A stretch of DNA of 64,000 bases from Plasmopara viticola (GCA_001695595.3 MBPM02000023.1:248001-312000), one strand, 5' to 3'. Counted from the first letter of the stretch, positions 32,484 through 45,757 are shown. Made by a program: numbers and translations. The notes: a model not told the origin generated them from the sequence alone.

Positions 32484-32870
32484 ATGATGTACAAGATCTC
32501 GTTCGGATTGTGGCTGTTCGTGGCTGCTGGGGCCAATGTGGCATTCGCTGCATCAGTTGTCTCGACCACCTCTACCAAGACGACGACAACGACTTCTACT
32601 GTCACTTATCCGAGCTTGATCGAGTGCGTGTGCAAAACTACATTGGCGTCTGCAGCGGTGGTCAAGACGTCGACACCTTCTTGCGTCAACGACGTGTTTG
32701 CCGTCACTGGCATCCGCTGGTATTTAAATGGTCCACTACTGCCCGACGTCAAGTACTGGCACCAACCCCCGACAAACTACTCGACCGGCCGAGCCGCTCT
32801 ACGATTAATTCGACTCGGGTATCGTTGCTCTCGTGTCCAACTCTACGACGCGACTGACCCGTACTATTAA
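32484..32870 (+). CDS. possible small secreted Thr-rich protein
   Basis: An ATG-started frame of 128 codons with a signal-peptide-like start (MMYKISFGLWLFVAAGANVA) followed by a Thr-rich stretch and a Cys-containing tail (LIECVCKTTL, TPSCVNDVF). A second plus-strand frame (32456-32857) overlaps it and also looks protein-like, and the minus strand is open as well, so composition alone may explain the frame. It sits 76 bp from the divergent CFAP161 start. No known family recognised. Confidence 0.35.
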   Translation: MMYKISFGLWLFVAAGANVAFAASVVSTTSTKTTTTTSTVTYPSLIECVCKTTLASAAVVKTSTPSCVNDVFAVTGIRWYLNGPLLPDVKYWHQPPTNYSTGRAALRLIRLGYRCSRVQLYDATDPYY

Positions 32871-32911
32871 CCAAAGCAAGAGCATGGATTACTTATAAGA
32901 TTGTGCGTTTA

Positions 32912-34954
32912 TTACAAATGCTTTCTCTTGTACTTGATAAAGCGCAGCAGGTTCAGCCGCGTTTCCTTTACGTGCGCTACAAGAGCGCGATCTAATGCCT
33001 TTTGCTCCGCCTTCACTTTTGCATGCAATGCACTGGAAGTGTGCTCCAGTGCGTGTAAAAAATCTAGAGCGCGAAAAACGTCGTCAAACTCCTCGTCGTT
33101 GTACACGTCAAAGATGGCATTGAGCGTCCCAGCAACCACTTCAAGGCTTGCATCATTCAATCGAGATATCAAAGCGCGTCCAATTGCCTCTTTTTCGGCC
33201 AAACTCGAGCACCGCTTGCCGACGCAGCCGATTATACCAACCGCGTTCAGCCGAGACTCAGCCGAGCGTCCTTGAGCCGCGCAGTTTAATATCAATTGGG
33301 CATCGTCAGCAGTAACCGTCAGCTGGCGGTTCTCGGACGAGCTACGACGCAGCGCCGATAGCATTGCTGCCGTCACAGCGACCTCAAGATCATTTGTTGC
33401 ACTGCTTTCGAGTGCAAAGTCAGTGGTCGTAGCACAAGCACCTTCCGTGTTCTGGACCAGGTTGCGATAGAGTGCACAGAGATTGCGAAAGATTTGAGGC
33501 ACACTTTCTTCGCCAAGGGCCTCCCACGATATGCATGGCAGGAGGTTGTTGACGGCATTGCAAACGCGAATGCGCATCTTTTTAAAGTCCTCGGCTGTTG
33601 CAGAAACACACGAGAATTAGCTGGTACACTCACGCACGAGAGCGTAAAATACGAAAGCCTCACCAATTGCTTTGGTCGAGAGCTGTGGGATTGACACGAG
33701 TCCTTGCAGTATTGTCACGCACAGCGGAAACACACGGCTGTTTTCCAGCAACTTGGAGACTGAAGTGACAGCATGATTGACACCTTCGTCATCGTTCATT
33801 TGACATGCGGCATACTCCTCCATCGCATCCTCGTCGTCACTAGCCCATTCGTCTTCGTCATCGTTGTCTTCTTCAGACACAGCGAACTGAGCAACCAATT
33901 CAAGTGCCAGTGTCAGAGTGTAAACACTGTCGCGCCACACGCGAACGTTCAGCTGCGCAGCCGTGACTTTCTGCTCTTCTTCTTTAGTCAGCGTATCGTC
34001 GTCGACGTTTTCGTCTTCCAAGACCGATTTTTGCGAGAGTTCGTAGCTTTCGGATGCCTGCTGAGCTATCCGGACGACGTTCACTGCGTCGTATGCGAGC
34101 GCTGCCTCTAACACAGGCATGATACATGCAACGTTCTCCTCCACTCGCATGATTGTCTGCAAGTTTAAGGCTATACCTACCGCCTCTAGTCGCGCCTGCA
34201 GTGAAAGTTTGTCGACAGGTGCTTGAATGAGCGCGCCAATCGTTTGCTGGTAAGTGCTATTGGCTCCAATGATCTCATTCAGCTGCGCATTGCCTTCTGT
34301 GATCAGCATCAGCAGCTTCAGCGTCTCGAGATGCAGCGCTGTGTGAGCACGAGCTTGTGCTGCAATCTTGAAAATGGGTGGAAGCAGCTTGCCCTGCGTT
34401 AGCTCGTTGATTGCGGCTTGGCAGCTTTCGCACAAGTTGCTCAGCAGTGCAACGGCCTGTTCTAGTAGCTGCACGGCACGGAGATCGCCGCTGCCGCTCA
34501 GCGCGACGTCTGTGGCATTTTCAGAGATGATTTTGACTAGTGGCGTAACCACATTCTGTGTAGTCATGAGCTCGCACAGCTCTAGACCACCAGTCACGCT
34601 CATGTTTCGCAATGCGCCCAGTGCGTGCTGGCGGACCATTGGCAGCGGGTCCACGACACGTGGGATGAGCTTTTGGAGCAGGCCAGCATCGACCATGCGC
34701 TGCAGCTTTTGTCGGCTCTTGGCTTCAGCCTCATCGTTTTCGATGTCACCAAACATTGTGGCAATGGCCACACAAGTTGCCTCGCGCACGGCACCCTGTA
34801 GGTCGACTAGACCTTTGAATAATTGCGCTTCATCCACTGGAATCGCGCTTAAATCCATGGCCTGCAATTCTTCGATCTCTGCAGTGGTTGGACCTCCTGT
34901 TGGAGGTACGCGCTTCTTGTGGCTCATGGAGCGGAGCTTCTTGGCCTTGCCCAT
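32912..34954 (-). CDS. HEATR3: HEATR3/Syo1-like ribosomal protein import chaperone
   Basis: Two exons, 34954-33634 and 33594-32912, giving 667 residues. The donor is a perfect GTGAGT and the acceptor CAACAG, but the intron is only 39 bp. The protein starts MGKAKKLRSMSHKKR, a basic nuclear-signal-like tail, as in Syo1/HEATR3. It continues with armadillo/HEAT helices (LLQKLIPRVVDPLPMVRQHA, ALGALRNMSVTGG, VALLSNLCESCQAAINEL). An acidic insert (SEEDNDDEDEWASDDEDAME) lies at about 370-390. More HEAT helices follow, and it ends LNLLRFIKYKRKHL. This family escorts ribosomal proteins uL18 and uL5 to the nucleus for 5S RNP assembly. The 34954 ATG is the only sensible start. Confidence 0.85.
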
Positions 34955-37182
34955 GACTTATCGCCGCCTGACCAACCAAACGTGATGCAAATCAAAAGTG
35001 TACGACACATCATTGTCACAACGAAGTAGATTATGTGGTATTGGCTAAATAGAGAGACTCGAGCGTAGAAATTGCTCGTGTTCACTGTTTTGATTTGAAG
35101 CCTTCTTTATTGTGATCCTTGCCTTGTGATTGTCGTTTACTACATATTGATATTCCATCTGCAGGATTGTTGGAATTGCAAAAAAGGTTGGTAGCCGTAG
35201 TGCCAGAGTAGACGGGCGAAAGAGTCAAGAGCAACGTCGGAAGTTCGACTCATGTATGCGTCAATTTACGATGACATGCTTAACGTACTTGAAACAAATT
35301 ACAAAACCTGGGGTATCGTTTACGTGCCGTAACAAATACAATTAGTAAGTTTAGCAACAGCTTAACGAAAAGGATTGCGCTAGTGCTTAAAATGCTGTAA
35401 AATTATCAAGGTACACTAATAAATATAACAAGTAGAGCATGTAGTGATGAGGATAACGTTGATTATATATCTTCGTCAAGATCACATAATCTAAGATCAA
35501 AGTAACCTTGCTTTAAACTCGAAATCAAGATGCGAAAGACTGCGACAGGCGATGCAAGTCGAAATGCGTGGCTGCAAGTATGTGTGTGTTGGACGAACGT
35601 AGCTGTAAGAGAATACTTAAGGAGCTGAAGCTCAGATAGGACGCTACACAGCAGTTCATTGCAATAAAGTTACAAGCAAAGTGTGTGCAGGCAACTGCGA
35701 CGAAGTGAAGAACAACGCAAAAAAAGAGCAAAATGACCATTAAATTGATATATTGAACGGAGCTCTTGTCGCAGCACGTACCTATGTCAGGCAGCACTGC
35801 GTATATTTTCCCAAGATGGGTCGTAACAATTCGATAAGCTAACAGCAGATATAAAGATTAAAGTTGTCTATCTACCATGAGTCAATAAACGACAAGATTA
35901 TATAGAGCATAAGACTTAATGTAGGACTTTCGACTGAAGTTTCTAGACTTGCTGAGAACAAGCAAGAAAAATTTCTGCTGCGGTCAAGCAGGGCTTCCTG
36001 CAATTAACGTCAACCACTTATAAAAGAATCATGCAATAAGCTTTGCTTCACGCACTTATTGTGTGTTCAATGTTATTTGATTGGCGCCACAGAAATACGA
36101 AAGTTTTTCATTGTGATACGTATTTTGCAGATATGTTGCAAGATGTGCGCATGTTGAAGATCGAGAGATACTGGCTAATTTGTGCGAGTTGCTTTGTAGA
36201 TCAATGGCGAACATCCGTACATGGCTTTGACGCTGCAACATTGTAAACAAGTATATGAACGAGTGCACGCGCTGAAAAATGAAGCGTATAACTGATCGAA
36301 AGGACTATAAAATCAATAACGTGCGACCGTGACCTATTGGTTAAAGTGTACGTGGTAGATCACAGCGGCCAAACGACGGTACACAGAGGGCACGAGAATT
36401 TAGGTCAGGTTGTTCCTGTTTATATGTGTATTGGTAGCTATCCAAATATTTTACTCTGTACAGACCTTACTCGAGTATGCAGTAGCGAAATAAATCATCC
36501 AACGTTTAGTAAATGCAAGAGTAGAGGTCACAAGGAGCATTTTGGGGCACATATTGCATGTGCATGATCACGACTAGAGTAGAAGAAATTCAATCTTACC
36601 ACAGGACAATTCACCTCACGTACACGGACATCCTTGTGGTAGTCGTTGCGACTGTTGTTCTACCTAGAATACTGCGCTTTTCGCCTCCAAAATTTCGCAG
36701 ACCAAGACCGAGTATAGACGGCCACATGCATTTGTCAAAAGAGACACAAATGAATGCGACAGAGTGCGCATCGATTGTCAGCAAGCTGAATTTTTTATTA
36801 TACAAAAGCCGTCGGCTATATCGCAAACAGAAGCAAAATGTGCTCATCCGCTTGGTCAATTGTAGTGCATTATTGGAATGAAACGGATTCTGACACTCTT
36901 TTTTTTGCAGGCCATGAAAGGATATGGTCTTGCTTTATTGAATCTAAAATGGCCAAGTAACTTTTAAGTCAAACCCGGATTGCAAATATCTATGCAAAGA
37001 GCTTGTTCGACAAATTTTTTGACAATGAGTTTCTAAGGGGCAAACCTTACCAGTGAAAGGATGTGGCAAGTTTACACGTGTTGTTGAAACCTCAACGATA
37101 GTGTGTTTCAATAATTTTGATGAGGGGCTATTTAACTAAGCCACGACTAAATGCATAAAATGCTCACTTACACAACGTATAG

Positions 37183-37202
37183 CTATTCTTGATCAAGAAT
37201 AG
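37183..37202. repeat. 20-bp perfect palindrome
   Basis: CTATTCTTGATCAAGAATAG is its own reverse complement. It lies in the gene desert with no adjacent coding sequence. Confidence 0.7.
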
Positions 37203-39204
37203 TACTCTCCCTCCACACGTTTTCAGACAGAAAAAGGAAAACGAAAATTGATCCTCAAAGCTGTCATAACTAGAATCCGACTCTTGCTACCATATCTTTA
37301 TTCGTTTGGTCGCCGCAAGTTCAATATGTATAACATGTACAACAACGCCGTACTGAAAGTATAACTTCGTGCAGCTTTCTACTATCGCCATATAGTACTA
37401 ATTCTACATGTCTTCAGCGACGTGTAAGGTCTTATGTCACGACTTAAATTAAACATTTTAATGAGTAGAGATGCGAAACCGTTTTGACTCGATCTTTTTT
37501 TCTAAAGACCATGTCTGAGCGTCTACAGCAATCAGGGCAATTCGTGAGCTTAAAACTTCGCTTTGGGAAGCTTAAAAACGCTGCTATTTCTTTGATATAC
37601 CTTCTACACTTATGTTGGGTGTACATTAGCTCAGTCTCCGTTTTATAAGAAATGTACACACAAAAATGGTAGGAATATGAGTCGGCAAAGCCCTGCATCG
37701 CGTGATTGAGTCGCATTTGTGGCCTTGTCTTTGACTACTTATCGAACCAGGGCTCTTGCTTTTCGTGCCTAGTATTGTTTTAATTATATTTATGCTACGA
37801 ACAAAATGTATTTGTGCTGCCAACTTCATAAACGAGTCCTTTCTTAAGGCTTTAAGCTTAGATGTATCACAACTCTAAAGGTAGCAACGATCTTTCCATT
37901 ACGCAGTCAAACCAACAATAAGTATTTATTCCTGCTTTTTTTCTTAAACAGTAAAGCACTGTGTTTTGGCTGACCGCAATCGCCTAAATGAGTTAGAAAA
38001 AAATATCTCAGCTCAATACTTTATCCAATATAGAAACCGTTTGCTGTAATCTCGTGCACTTGCGTGAACAATCAGCAGACTTCCACTGCTGGCTTCTGCT
38101 TCGAGAACTGTCGCTTCTCCTTCGAGAGCTGTCAAGCTCTTAAAAGGTAGATCGTTAGGATGTAATTAACCGCATACTCATCATGAGGACTGACTTCTTT
38201 CTTAAAAGGGCAGCTCAGACTAGTAAAAGAATTGTGGCTCTGAAGGTGCGAGCTATGGCAATGACCCTCAAAGGCTCTTGATCGAGGCAAATTTTCGCTT
38301 TGCAGACCCAGACACGGATCATGTGCAGTTGCCGTTGGTGAGACTGAGCAAATAAGTACTCATCTTAAATGCCCACTAAATTGCTGGGTCTAAATTGTAC
38401 TAGCTTTAAAATCATTATTGTGCATGCAGTAAAATATCTTATCCACTAGATTGGTCACCGGCGTAGCACCAATATCGCCAGATACAAACACAAGAGTCGG
38501 GTAATGCTGAAAATGTTCCGACATTTTTGCCATCGAATCTGTGCTTGTATCGAGGATATGACACAAAAAATATCGACAGTTATAATTCTTAGGATGTATA
38601 GCGAATAAATTAAAAGAATGCTGTAAGGCTGGCGAATGCGCTATGTTTTTAATCGAGTTGACGTTAAACAATCATACACTGAAGTAAATGTACAATGTAT
38701 GCGACCCGGTTGGAGGTATATGTCGCTAGCAAAGTCACAATGTAGTTATCTGGAGTTAATTGTGCATTCAGCTTGCTTAAATGAAGATTGTCGTTAACAT
38801 GGTAAAATATTAAAAGGGCAATGCTGGCTCTTCTGTTGGCATGTATTTTTCCCGAAAAATGTTTTTACCGGTAAAAAGTCGAGTTTTATTGCTTTAAAAA
38901 TAGTGCCTTTGATTTATTTGCAGTGTCTATATAAGTCCTAACAGTTACGGCTGCGTTTCTTCTTATAACTTTGTACAACTTTTCTTCGAGCACTATGCTG
39001 GTAAAGTATAGTTTGCCTCATAGAATTAAATTAAATACATACAAATCAGTAGCGCTGTGTCGGTAATGTTAATACGAGTTAGCCGCATAAGCTGGGTACA
39101 CTCTATGGACAAAGTTGCGTCAGGCTTTAGCTTGACGTAGAGCTCTTTTGTGAATCAGTTGGTCACCATATGAAGTTTTAGTTACTACCTTTCATTGCCA
39201 GTGC

Positions 39205-39320
39205 ATTAGTGCACTAATTGTACTAAACATAGGAAAACCTCCTGAAAGATATAATAGTCAAGAATATTGCAAAAAAGGCTTATTCTTGACTAATTATACA
39301 TAAAAGGTTTTCCTATGTCT
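39205..39320. repeat. nested foldback element (MITE-like)
   Basis: A 14-bp perfect palindrome ATTAGTGCACTAAT (39205-39218) is followed by outer arms ACATAGGAAAACCT (39227-39240) and AGGTTTTCCTATGT (39305-39318). Inside these are inner arms AGTCAAGAATA (39256-39266) and TATTCTTGACT (39281-39291). The outer stem can extend imperfectly to about 20 bp. No coding content. Confidence 0.75.
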
Positions 39321-42300
39321 AATAATCAAGATCTCTTCTTCTACTAGCGTCGGATGCAGGCACTTGTTGGCACCGCTGTACGCACAAGCTCTTTCCCTGG
39401 CTGAAGTAACGACTGTCAAAAAAAGTCGCACAAACCACAACATCAATCAAAGCGTTGCAAAGTGACTCATCTTCTACCTCTCACTGCAAGTGGTGGATCG
39501 TAAAGATCTACGGCAAGTCGCCCATGTGTGATTTTGAAAGCAAATGACAAGGTCTGACGTTTTTACTCTCTCTTAAGATTCTCAACACGACATTGCGATG
39601 CAAATATGGACATTCAATGGGGATCTAGTAAGCGTAATCTGCTCAAATCCTTGCACCAAGTGCTGACATGAGCGATCAACTAGTAGCACTGTACTGCATC
39701 TTTTTAAGCTCTTGTCTACCACGCCGCAGATAAAAAGCTGTTTTTTTTCGTTTTGGTCCCCTTCGGTCATGTCCTAAAGCAACAATCGCATCTATCAACC
39801 GAAGTTTGTGATGCGATAAGACCGCGACTTACATTTGAAGCGGCCGTTTTCTGTGACTTCAGATCCAAGCTGTCCATTGGGTCCCTGACCAGAATCAGAT
39901 GGCCATGCACAACATATAAAGTAATACAATAAATTAAAAGTGACATTTTCAGCAAATTTAGCATTAGCACTTGAGCTTTATTTTTTCCCGCGCTTAATGA
40001 TGATCTAAATACTATTACGTACTTTACTGCCAAACCTTCTACACTGTTTCGGTAAAGTATTTACTTTTAAGCTCACGAATACGTTATAAGCTGCATTATT
40101 GATCAACACTCTCGATGCACACGATACTTATACGTAGACATTGTATAGTGTAACAACTCTTTGTTATCTTCTCTACCCTACGAGCCGACCTAGCGATTGG
40201 ACTACTTCTTTAAAATATGTCACCAACGTTTACATCTGGCATCGAGGATACATCACGATCAACTCGGCTAGGGCTTCTAAGCTTGAGACTACTTTGGGTA
40301 CCTATACATTGTTGCAGACACCTAAAATGTCAGCAATTTGAGGTATTAGATCGAAGAATTAACGTCGGAAGGAAACAACCCCGAGCACATTTTCAAGGGT
40401 CAAACTTACCGTCGACTGAACTTGCGGCCATAAGACTCGACGAAATCAACGACTGTAGTTTAAGTCATCAATGTCGATGATTTTTTGTGTCACAGATCTC
40501 AGTCATTTTCAGAGGAGGAAAAACCAAATTTATCGATAGCGTCTAATGCTTGCCAAGTAGCAGGTGCCATTCGCACAGTGCGTGTGACCTAATTATAAGT
40601 GAAGAAGGTTTCACTTAAAGCTTCCGGCTTCGTCAGGGGATCGGATTTTGTTTTTTTGCAACGGAGTAGACCATTTCCTTAATGATCAGCATCTATTTTT
40701 CATCTTTACCTTTCCTCACAGTATCAGCATCCTCATCTCCAAGCTTTTCTTCACATTCGATAGTTTTTGTGCGTCGTATCGAGATCAGCCGCAGCCCACC
40801 ACATTTAGACCATATTCACTTTAAGGACAACTGTTGTTGAATCGGAAAGCCCCTTTTCCGCAGTGGAAAAAAGCAAGTGTGACAGAGGTGCATAGACGTG
40901 CAAGGCCTGCTTATGTCTCCTTCTACGACGAGCTATGAGACTGTTCTGATTTTAAAGGTTGTTCATATTATAAACTCTATCGTTGAAGTTCTTCTATCGT
41001 GTTCTCGGATCTAAACTTCCCTTCAAATACTCTTGGCTAAGAGAAAGCACAGACAACTCTGTTGTTTGTTGATATTAGAAATATGAAGCAGCTGGAACTG
41101 GTTTGGGATGCATATTTGATGCAGGACCAACTTTGAAGTCAAAGTCTGCCTTTGCCACAGCAAAATTTCCTAATATTATCGCCCTCGAAGTACTTTTGGC
41201 TTTTAACTTAGCCAAGAGCTTAGTCGCTTTAAGTTTTTCTGCATTCCAAAACCCTGACACATCCATTTTTTCGTCAAGCACGATATCGCTTGTGCTACCC
41301 TAACGTAGTATTGAATAACGTTGCAATTTGAAATTTTTTAAAAGTGCTATGCTGCTCACTCTTAGTGCTACTTCTTTCCCACCCGTGTATTTGCATCAGT
41401 AAGTGCACCTTGTCGGATTAATACCAGCTTGCGGAAACATTTATCCATCGTTAATACCCACCCGAGCGATTGTTCAAGTCACCATGTCTTATAGTTTACG
41501 CCTCTCACTTGCGAATTTTGTTGCCCGAAGTTGGGATCTGTCGATTGAACTTTGTTTCTTGCGGCCCTGTGCTACTTGCTTTCGAAAATTTGCTTTCGCA
41601 ATTAGTGGTGGTATGTCACTTCCTGTACCCAGATATCTGTAGCGTCTACAGCAGCCGGAGCGATCAGCGGAGCTTGAATGTATTCAATCGTCTTAGATGT
41701 GTCGCAAGAATAATCCTCAGGCCATCTTCGTGGAGATTGTTAGTGCTGGGGTCACTAGTTCAAGCAAGGGACATACTAGGCAAGGCCTTTTTGACAGACT
41801 ATTGTTATTCCGCTTACTGCTAGGACGGCGACTCATAGACGCTTACCATCCACAATTATTGAGTCGATCGAATTCTAGGAGTGCAAAGAAGTAATGGACG
41901 CAAACACTTCACAAGAAAAGCGACAGAATGACCATCAAGGATGCTGGTGAATGCACCGGTCCCAGGGAAGCTCACCTTGCACCTCCAACTACATGTATTT
42001 TGGGACAAGACTGGCATTTTGAGCTTCCTTCTTTAGATTTTTTTAACGATTTGCTAGTTGGGCTAGCTTGTGCATCATTTTGCGCATCGTAGCGCAAGTC
42101 AGCAGCTTTTCTCGCACAAAGTCTGACACAGGCTGAGGCTTCTTTTGGTGTGATACGAAATGCCGCTACGAATGCGACTCGATTCTGCAGCATTAAGCAA
42201 TGTACTCATTAAACGCCGGCTTGGTGTGGAACCCTTTTTAAACGCTCTGCTCAACCTCTCAACATTGCTACAGTTTTACAAGAAGCGATTTAATAGCGCT

Positions 42301-44267
42301 ACCACCGAGAAAAGGTTCCATCGAACCACTGTTTTTGAGGTATAAACGAAAATGTATCGTTGTCAGCTCTGCGATACTGCTGCAGCATATTTTTTTTTGA
42401 TCAAGAGCAAATGACAATCAAAACAGCCCACGTTGTAACGCTGCTGCTAAGAATAAAAAGTTCCTTGTGCTTCTTACAACACTGGTCGTGGTGTAAAACA
42501 AAAATATCAGACCTTCGAGCTCGTACACTGGTGGATCACCATGTAAATGTGTTCGCTGCGCTTTAAATACGTATCCAACTATTTGATTGGCTTATTGCAG
42601 CCAATCTTGTTTTGGGAAATTGACGATGCACACTGCCAAGATGTTGACGCTCTGACAGAAATATCAGACGTATTCGATTTCAATGCTACGTTTAAATATC
42701 TTTAGAGGCAATGATAGCTTCTTAAAAAAACGTATTTGAGCTCAGATTTAACAGAGAAGGGTTTCGCCTTAGTCGATGCTCAATAGAAGCATATAGCCTG
42801 CGTCCAGAGCCCAAGCAAAAAAAATTACATTATTCTCTACAGTATCAATAAATACGCGGACTGCGTCATACAGTCGACGCAACCTCAAACCATAGGAGTC
42901 CTTTGACCAAAGGACCTATGTCACTGGCTGTCAGAAGAACTTTGCAAGTCTTCACGTGCTGGATACATAGCGATCAAAGTCTGTGCTTTGCGAGCTCCCG
43001 GGCCAAATGATTTTGCTGCCTTTAAAACTTATTGCGCTTGCTCGTTTGGCTTGTAGCTTAGACGACACGAGAAGTAAATTATACTAGACACGTGCCCCGT
43101 TGCGAGCAAATGAGGTTATGCATGTTTCTGACTCGCATTTGAAATGCATGTAGCGCATGTTGTCGGATGGCATACGCTACAAGAAAATGTGCCACTCTTG
43201 TCGGTAATCTTAAACGTGGGCCTAGTAATGCCAGTTCTGTTAAGATCGGGCCCAAACAAAGTCGATGGCAGCGACAGAGGCATGTTACTCACACACATAG
43301 TGGTCAATGAGCAACTTCAGTCTAGATAGTATTAATGGGGCAAATTCGTGCACTTAGAAAGCCAAGTACGGCACAAATGCAGCCTGTTCTTAAGTCGTAA
43401 AATTTCCGCAACATGAAATGTCAACAACTACCATTCTGTGTTTCCACTGGCTTCGTTGAGTGCTTTGCAAATCAAATTGAGTGCCAAATTGCAGTAAATG
43501 ATATTTCCCCGTATTTACAGCGACGATACAACGACATCGAGTGGTATTTACTTGCTTTTTAGATTTGAAGTTGAGAGTGTAAAGCGAGCTTATAGAAACA
43601 TTTATGCTCCCGAAACCTATTGGCACAGTATGCCAGTAGCTGTCCGATCATTTGAAACTAGGTTCTGTCCCCCTCCAAATGTTCACACCCATTCGGGACG
43701 GAGTCACATGATTACTTTCCAATTTAGTCACCCATCTCCGGCTGCCTCTATTCGGATCCTATGGTCATCGAACTAAGTACCTTTCGAATCCGACTGATTG
43801 CTCGATCCCCAGGGCCGGTTGAAGGCGGCTAAAATAACAGACACGCTTCCAGCGATCTTGACTTTATGGGGTCCTCCTTAAAATTAAAATTCTTATTTGT
43901 GTCGATTTGTTTGATATGGCACGAAACGGCCTCCGCCGGAGTGTTCAGTCGATGCTATGAAGATAAAAGACATAATTCTTATTTAGAGCTCTGACCGAAG
44001 AAACCAAAAATTATAAAGCCATTTTCGCTCGATTAATAAATGCTCCTGCGCATACTTTTCTATCACGTGAGCAAAATCGTCAACTTTGCGCATGTACATG
44101 CAAGACGTTCTTTTGGTCGTCTTCATAACATCGGCATTTCGATTTGTATACTCTCAATATGTTGTGCTTTCAGCCAATGAATACTTTCAAAATTTAGCCA
44201 GTTGCAACGAGTCACGTGGCGTATCTAGCTTCATATCCATTTTGGCAGATATATTCGATAGTCTAAG

Positions 44268-45611
44268 ATGCGAGTCGTGGCGCTGTTTGTGTGTGCGGCG
44301 GCGGCAAGTCTGCTGACGTGTGCTAGTGGCATGTACTCGAGCAAGGGAAGCGTCAAGATGCTCGACACGAAGAGCTTCCGCAAGGAGGTGCAGAAGAGCC
44401 CTGGTGTGTGGATCGTGGAATTCTATGCACCGTGGTGTGGCCATTGCAAAAACTTGGCGCCCGAGTACAAGAAGGCGGCCAAGGCTTTGGAAGGTGTCGT
44501 TAATGTAGCAGCTGTCAACTGTGACGAGGATAAGGAGCTCATGAGTGAGTTTGGAGTCAGCGGCTTCCCTACTATCAAGATTTTCGCTGAAAACAAGGTT
44601 AAGCCCACGACTTTTGACGGCGAGCGCACTGCCAGAGGCATCGTAGACGCTGCGTTAAAGACCTCGCGTCGTGTGGTCGAGTCTCGACTTTCGGGTGGGA
44701 CGGGAAAGAAGAAGCAAAAGTCAAAGTCTGAGCCAAAGAAGAGATCGACTGGTGGCAAGAGCAGTGTCATTAAGCTAACTGACGACACTTTTGACGAGAT
44801 GGTGCTTAATAGTGGAGAAGTATGGCTTGTGGAGTTCTATGCCCCATGGTGCGGCCACTGCAAGGCCCTCGCTCCAGAGTGGGAACAAGCTGCGTCCAAC
44901 TTGAAGGGATCGGTGAAGGTCGCTGCCATTGATGCGGATGCCAATAAGCGTAAAAGTGGAGAATATGGAATCCAAGGATTCCCAACTATCAAGGTGATTG
45001 GACCAAACGCTATGGGTCCCGATGACACGGATACCTACCAAGGCGAACGTACGGCCTCTGCCATCACGGAATATGGCCTTGAAGCTGTGGATTCGTTGGG
45101 AGGGGGTCAGCGAATTAAAGAACTCGTTTCGGCCGACGAAGTGGTCGATTTTTGCGAAGGTAAAGCGAGTTGCGTAATCAGTGTGCTGCCCCACATTACC
45201 GAAGGCGGCAAGAGCGCGCGTGAAAGTTATATCAGCACACTTGAGGAGGCTGCGAAGTTGGTGCGCGGCAAGCCATTTAAATTTGGCTGGATGCAGGGTG
45301 GTGACCAGCTCGACTTTGAGAGTCGGTTCGAGCTCACCTTTGGGTACCCGTCTTTGGTGGCGATTAATTTGGATCGCAAGCGCTATGTGGTGCAGCGTGG
45401 TGCCTTTACGGCGGGAGCGATCGGTGAGTTTCTCCAGGGCATCATTCAGGGCCGTGAATCGACAGTTGCCTTTGACCAACTACCGGAAATCAAGACGGTC
45501 AAGCCGTGGGACGGGAAAAACGTAGAGATGGATGTGATTGAAGAAGACGACGCAGACGACGACATTATGAACGAAATTTTAGGTAACACCGCCGAGAAAG
45601 ATGAATTGTAA
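44268..45611 (+). CDS. PDIA6: protein disulfide isomerase, PDIA6/P5 type
   Basis: Single-exon gene of 447 residues. A signal peptide (MRVVALFVCAAAASLLTCAS) is followed by two thioredoxin domains. Each has the active site APWCGHCK, cysteines at 57/60 and 195/198. They are joined by a Lys-rich linker (about 143-165). A redox-inactive thioredoxin-like domain follows (FKFGWMQGGDQLDFESRF, FGYPSLVAIN), then an acidic tail ending KDEL for ER retrieval. Layout a-a'-b matches P5/PDIA6 rather than the longer a-b-b'-a' PDI. It forms and isomerises disulfides of secretory proteins in the ER. Start chosen because the signal peptide begins exactly there. Confidence 0.95.
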   Translation: MRVVALFVCAAAASLLTCASGMYSSKGSVKMLDTKSFRKEVQKSPGVWIVEFYAPWCGHCKNLAPEYKKAAKALEGVVNVAAVNCDEDKELMSEFGVSGFPTIKIFAENKVKPTTFDGERTARGIVDAALKTSRRVVESRLSGGTGKKKQKSKSEPKKRSTGGKSSVIKLTDDTFDEMVLNSGEVWLVEFYAPWCGHCKALAPEWEQAASNLKGSVKVAAIDADANKRKSGEYGIQGFPTIKVIGPNAMGPDDTDTYQGERTASAITEYGLEAVDSLGGGQRIKELVSADEVVDFCEGKASCVISVLPHITEGGKSARESYISTLEEAAKLVRGKPFKFGWMQGGDQLDFESRFELTFGYPSLVAINLDRKRYVVQRGAFTAGAIGEFLQGIIQGRESTVAFDQLPEIKTVKPWDGKNVEMDVIEEDDADDDIMNEILGNTAEKDEL

Positions 45612-45757
45612 TGACGCCGAGACCGTTCCAAGAGTGTGATGTGAATAACGCCATATTTTTGAATAATTCGTCTTTTTTGGCTTGATATTCTTCTCTATGG
45701 TACTTACTATACGTAAAGATTGTCCGGATTTACTCTGAAGTGTACTTTGATAGATAT
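45612..45757. other. short gap downstream of PDIA6
   Basis: AT-rich 3' flank of the PDI gene up to SINE copy 3. Nothing recognised. Confidence 0.4.

Larger units (their letters stand above)
34955..44267. other. 9.3-kb AT-rich gene desert
   Basis: I see no supportable gene. Frames of 60-118 codons (for example 36558-36881, 41470-41823, 43498-43776, all plus) have no recognisable domains. It holds a 20-bp perfect palindrome at 37183-37202 and a foldback element at 39205-39320 (listed separately). Confidence 0.5.

Noticed and set aside
34368..34985. 205-codon plus-strand open frame rich in Ser
   Set aside because: Antisense to the N-terminal HEAT region of HEATR3.
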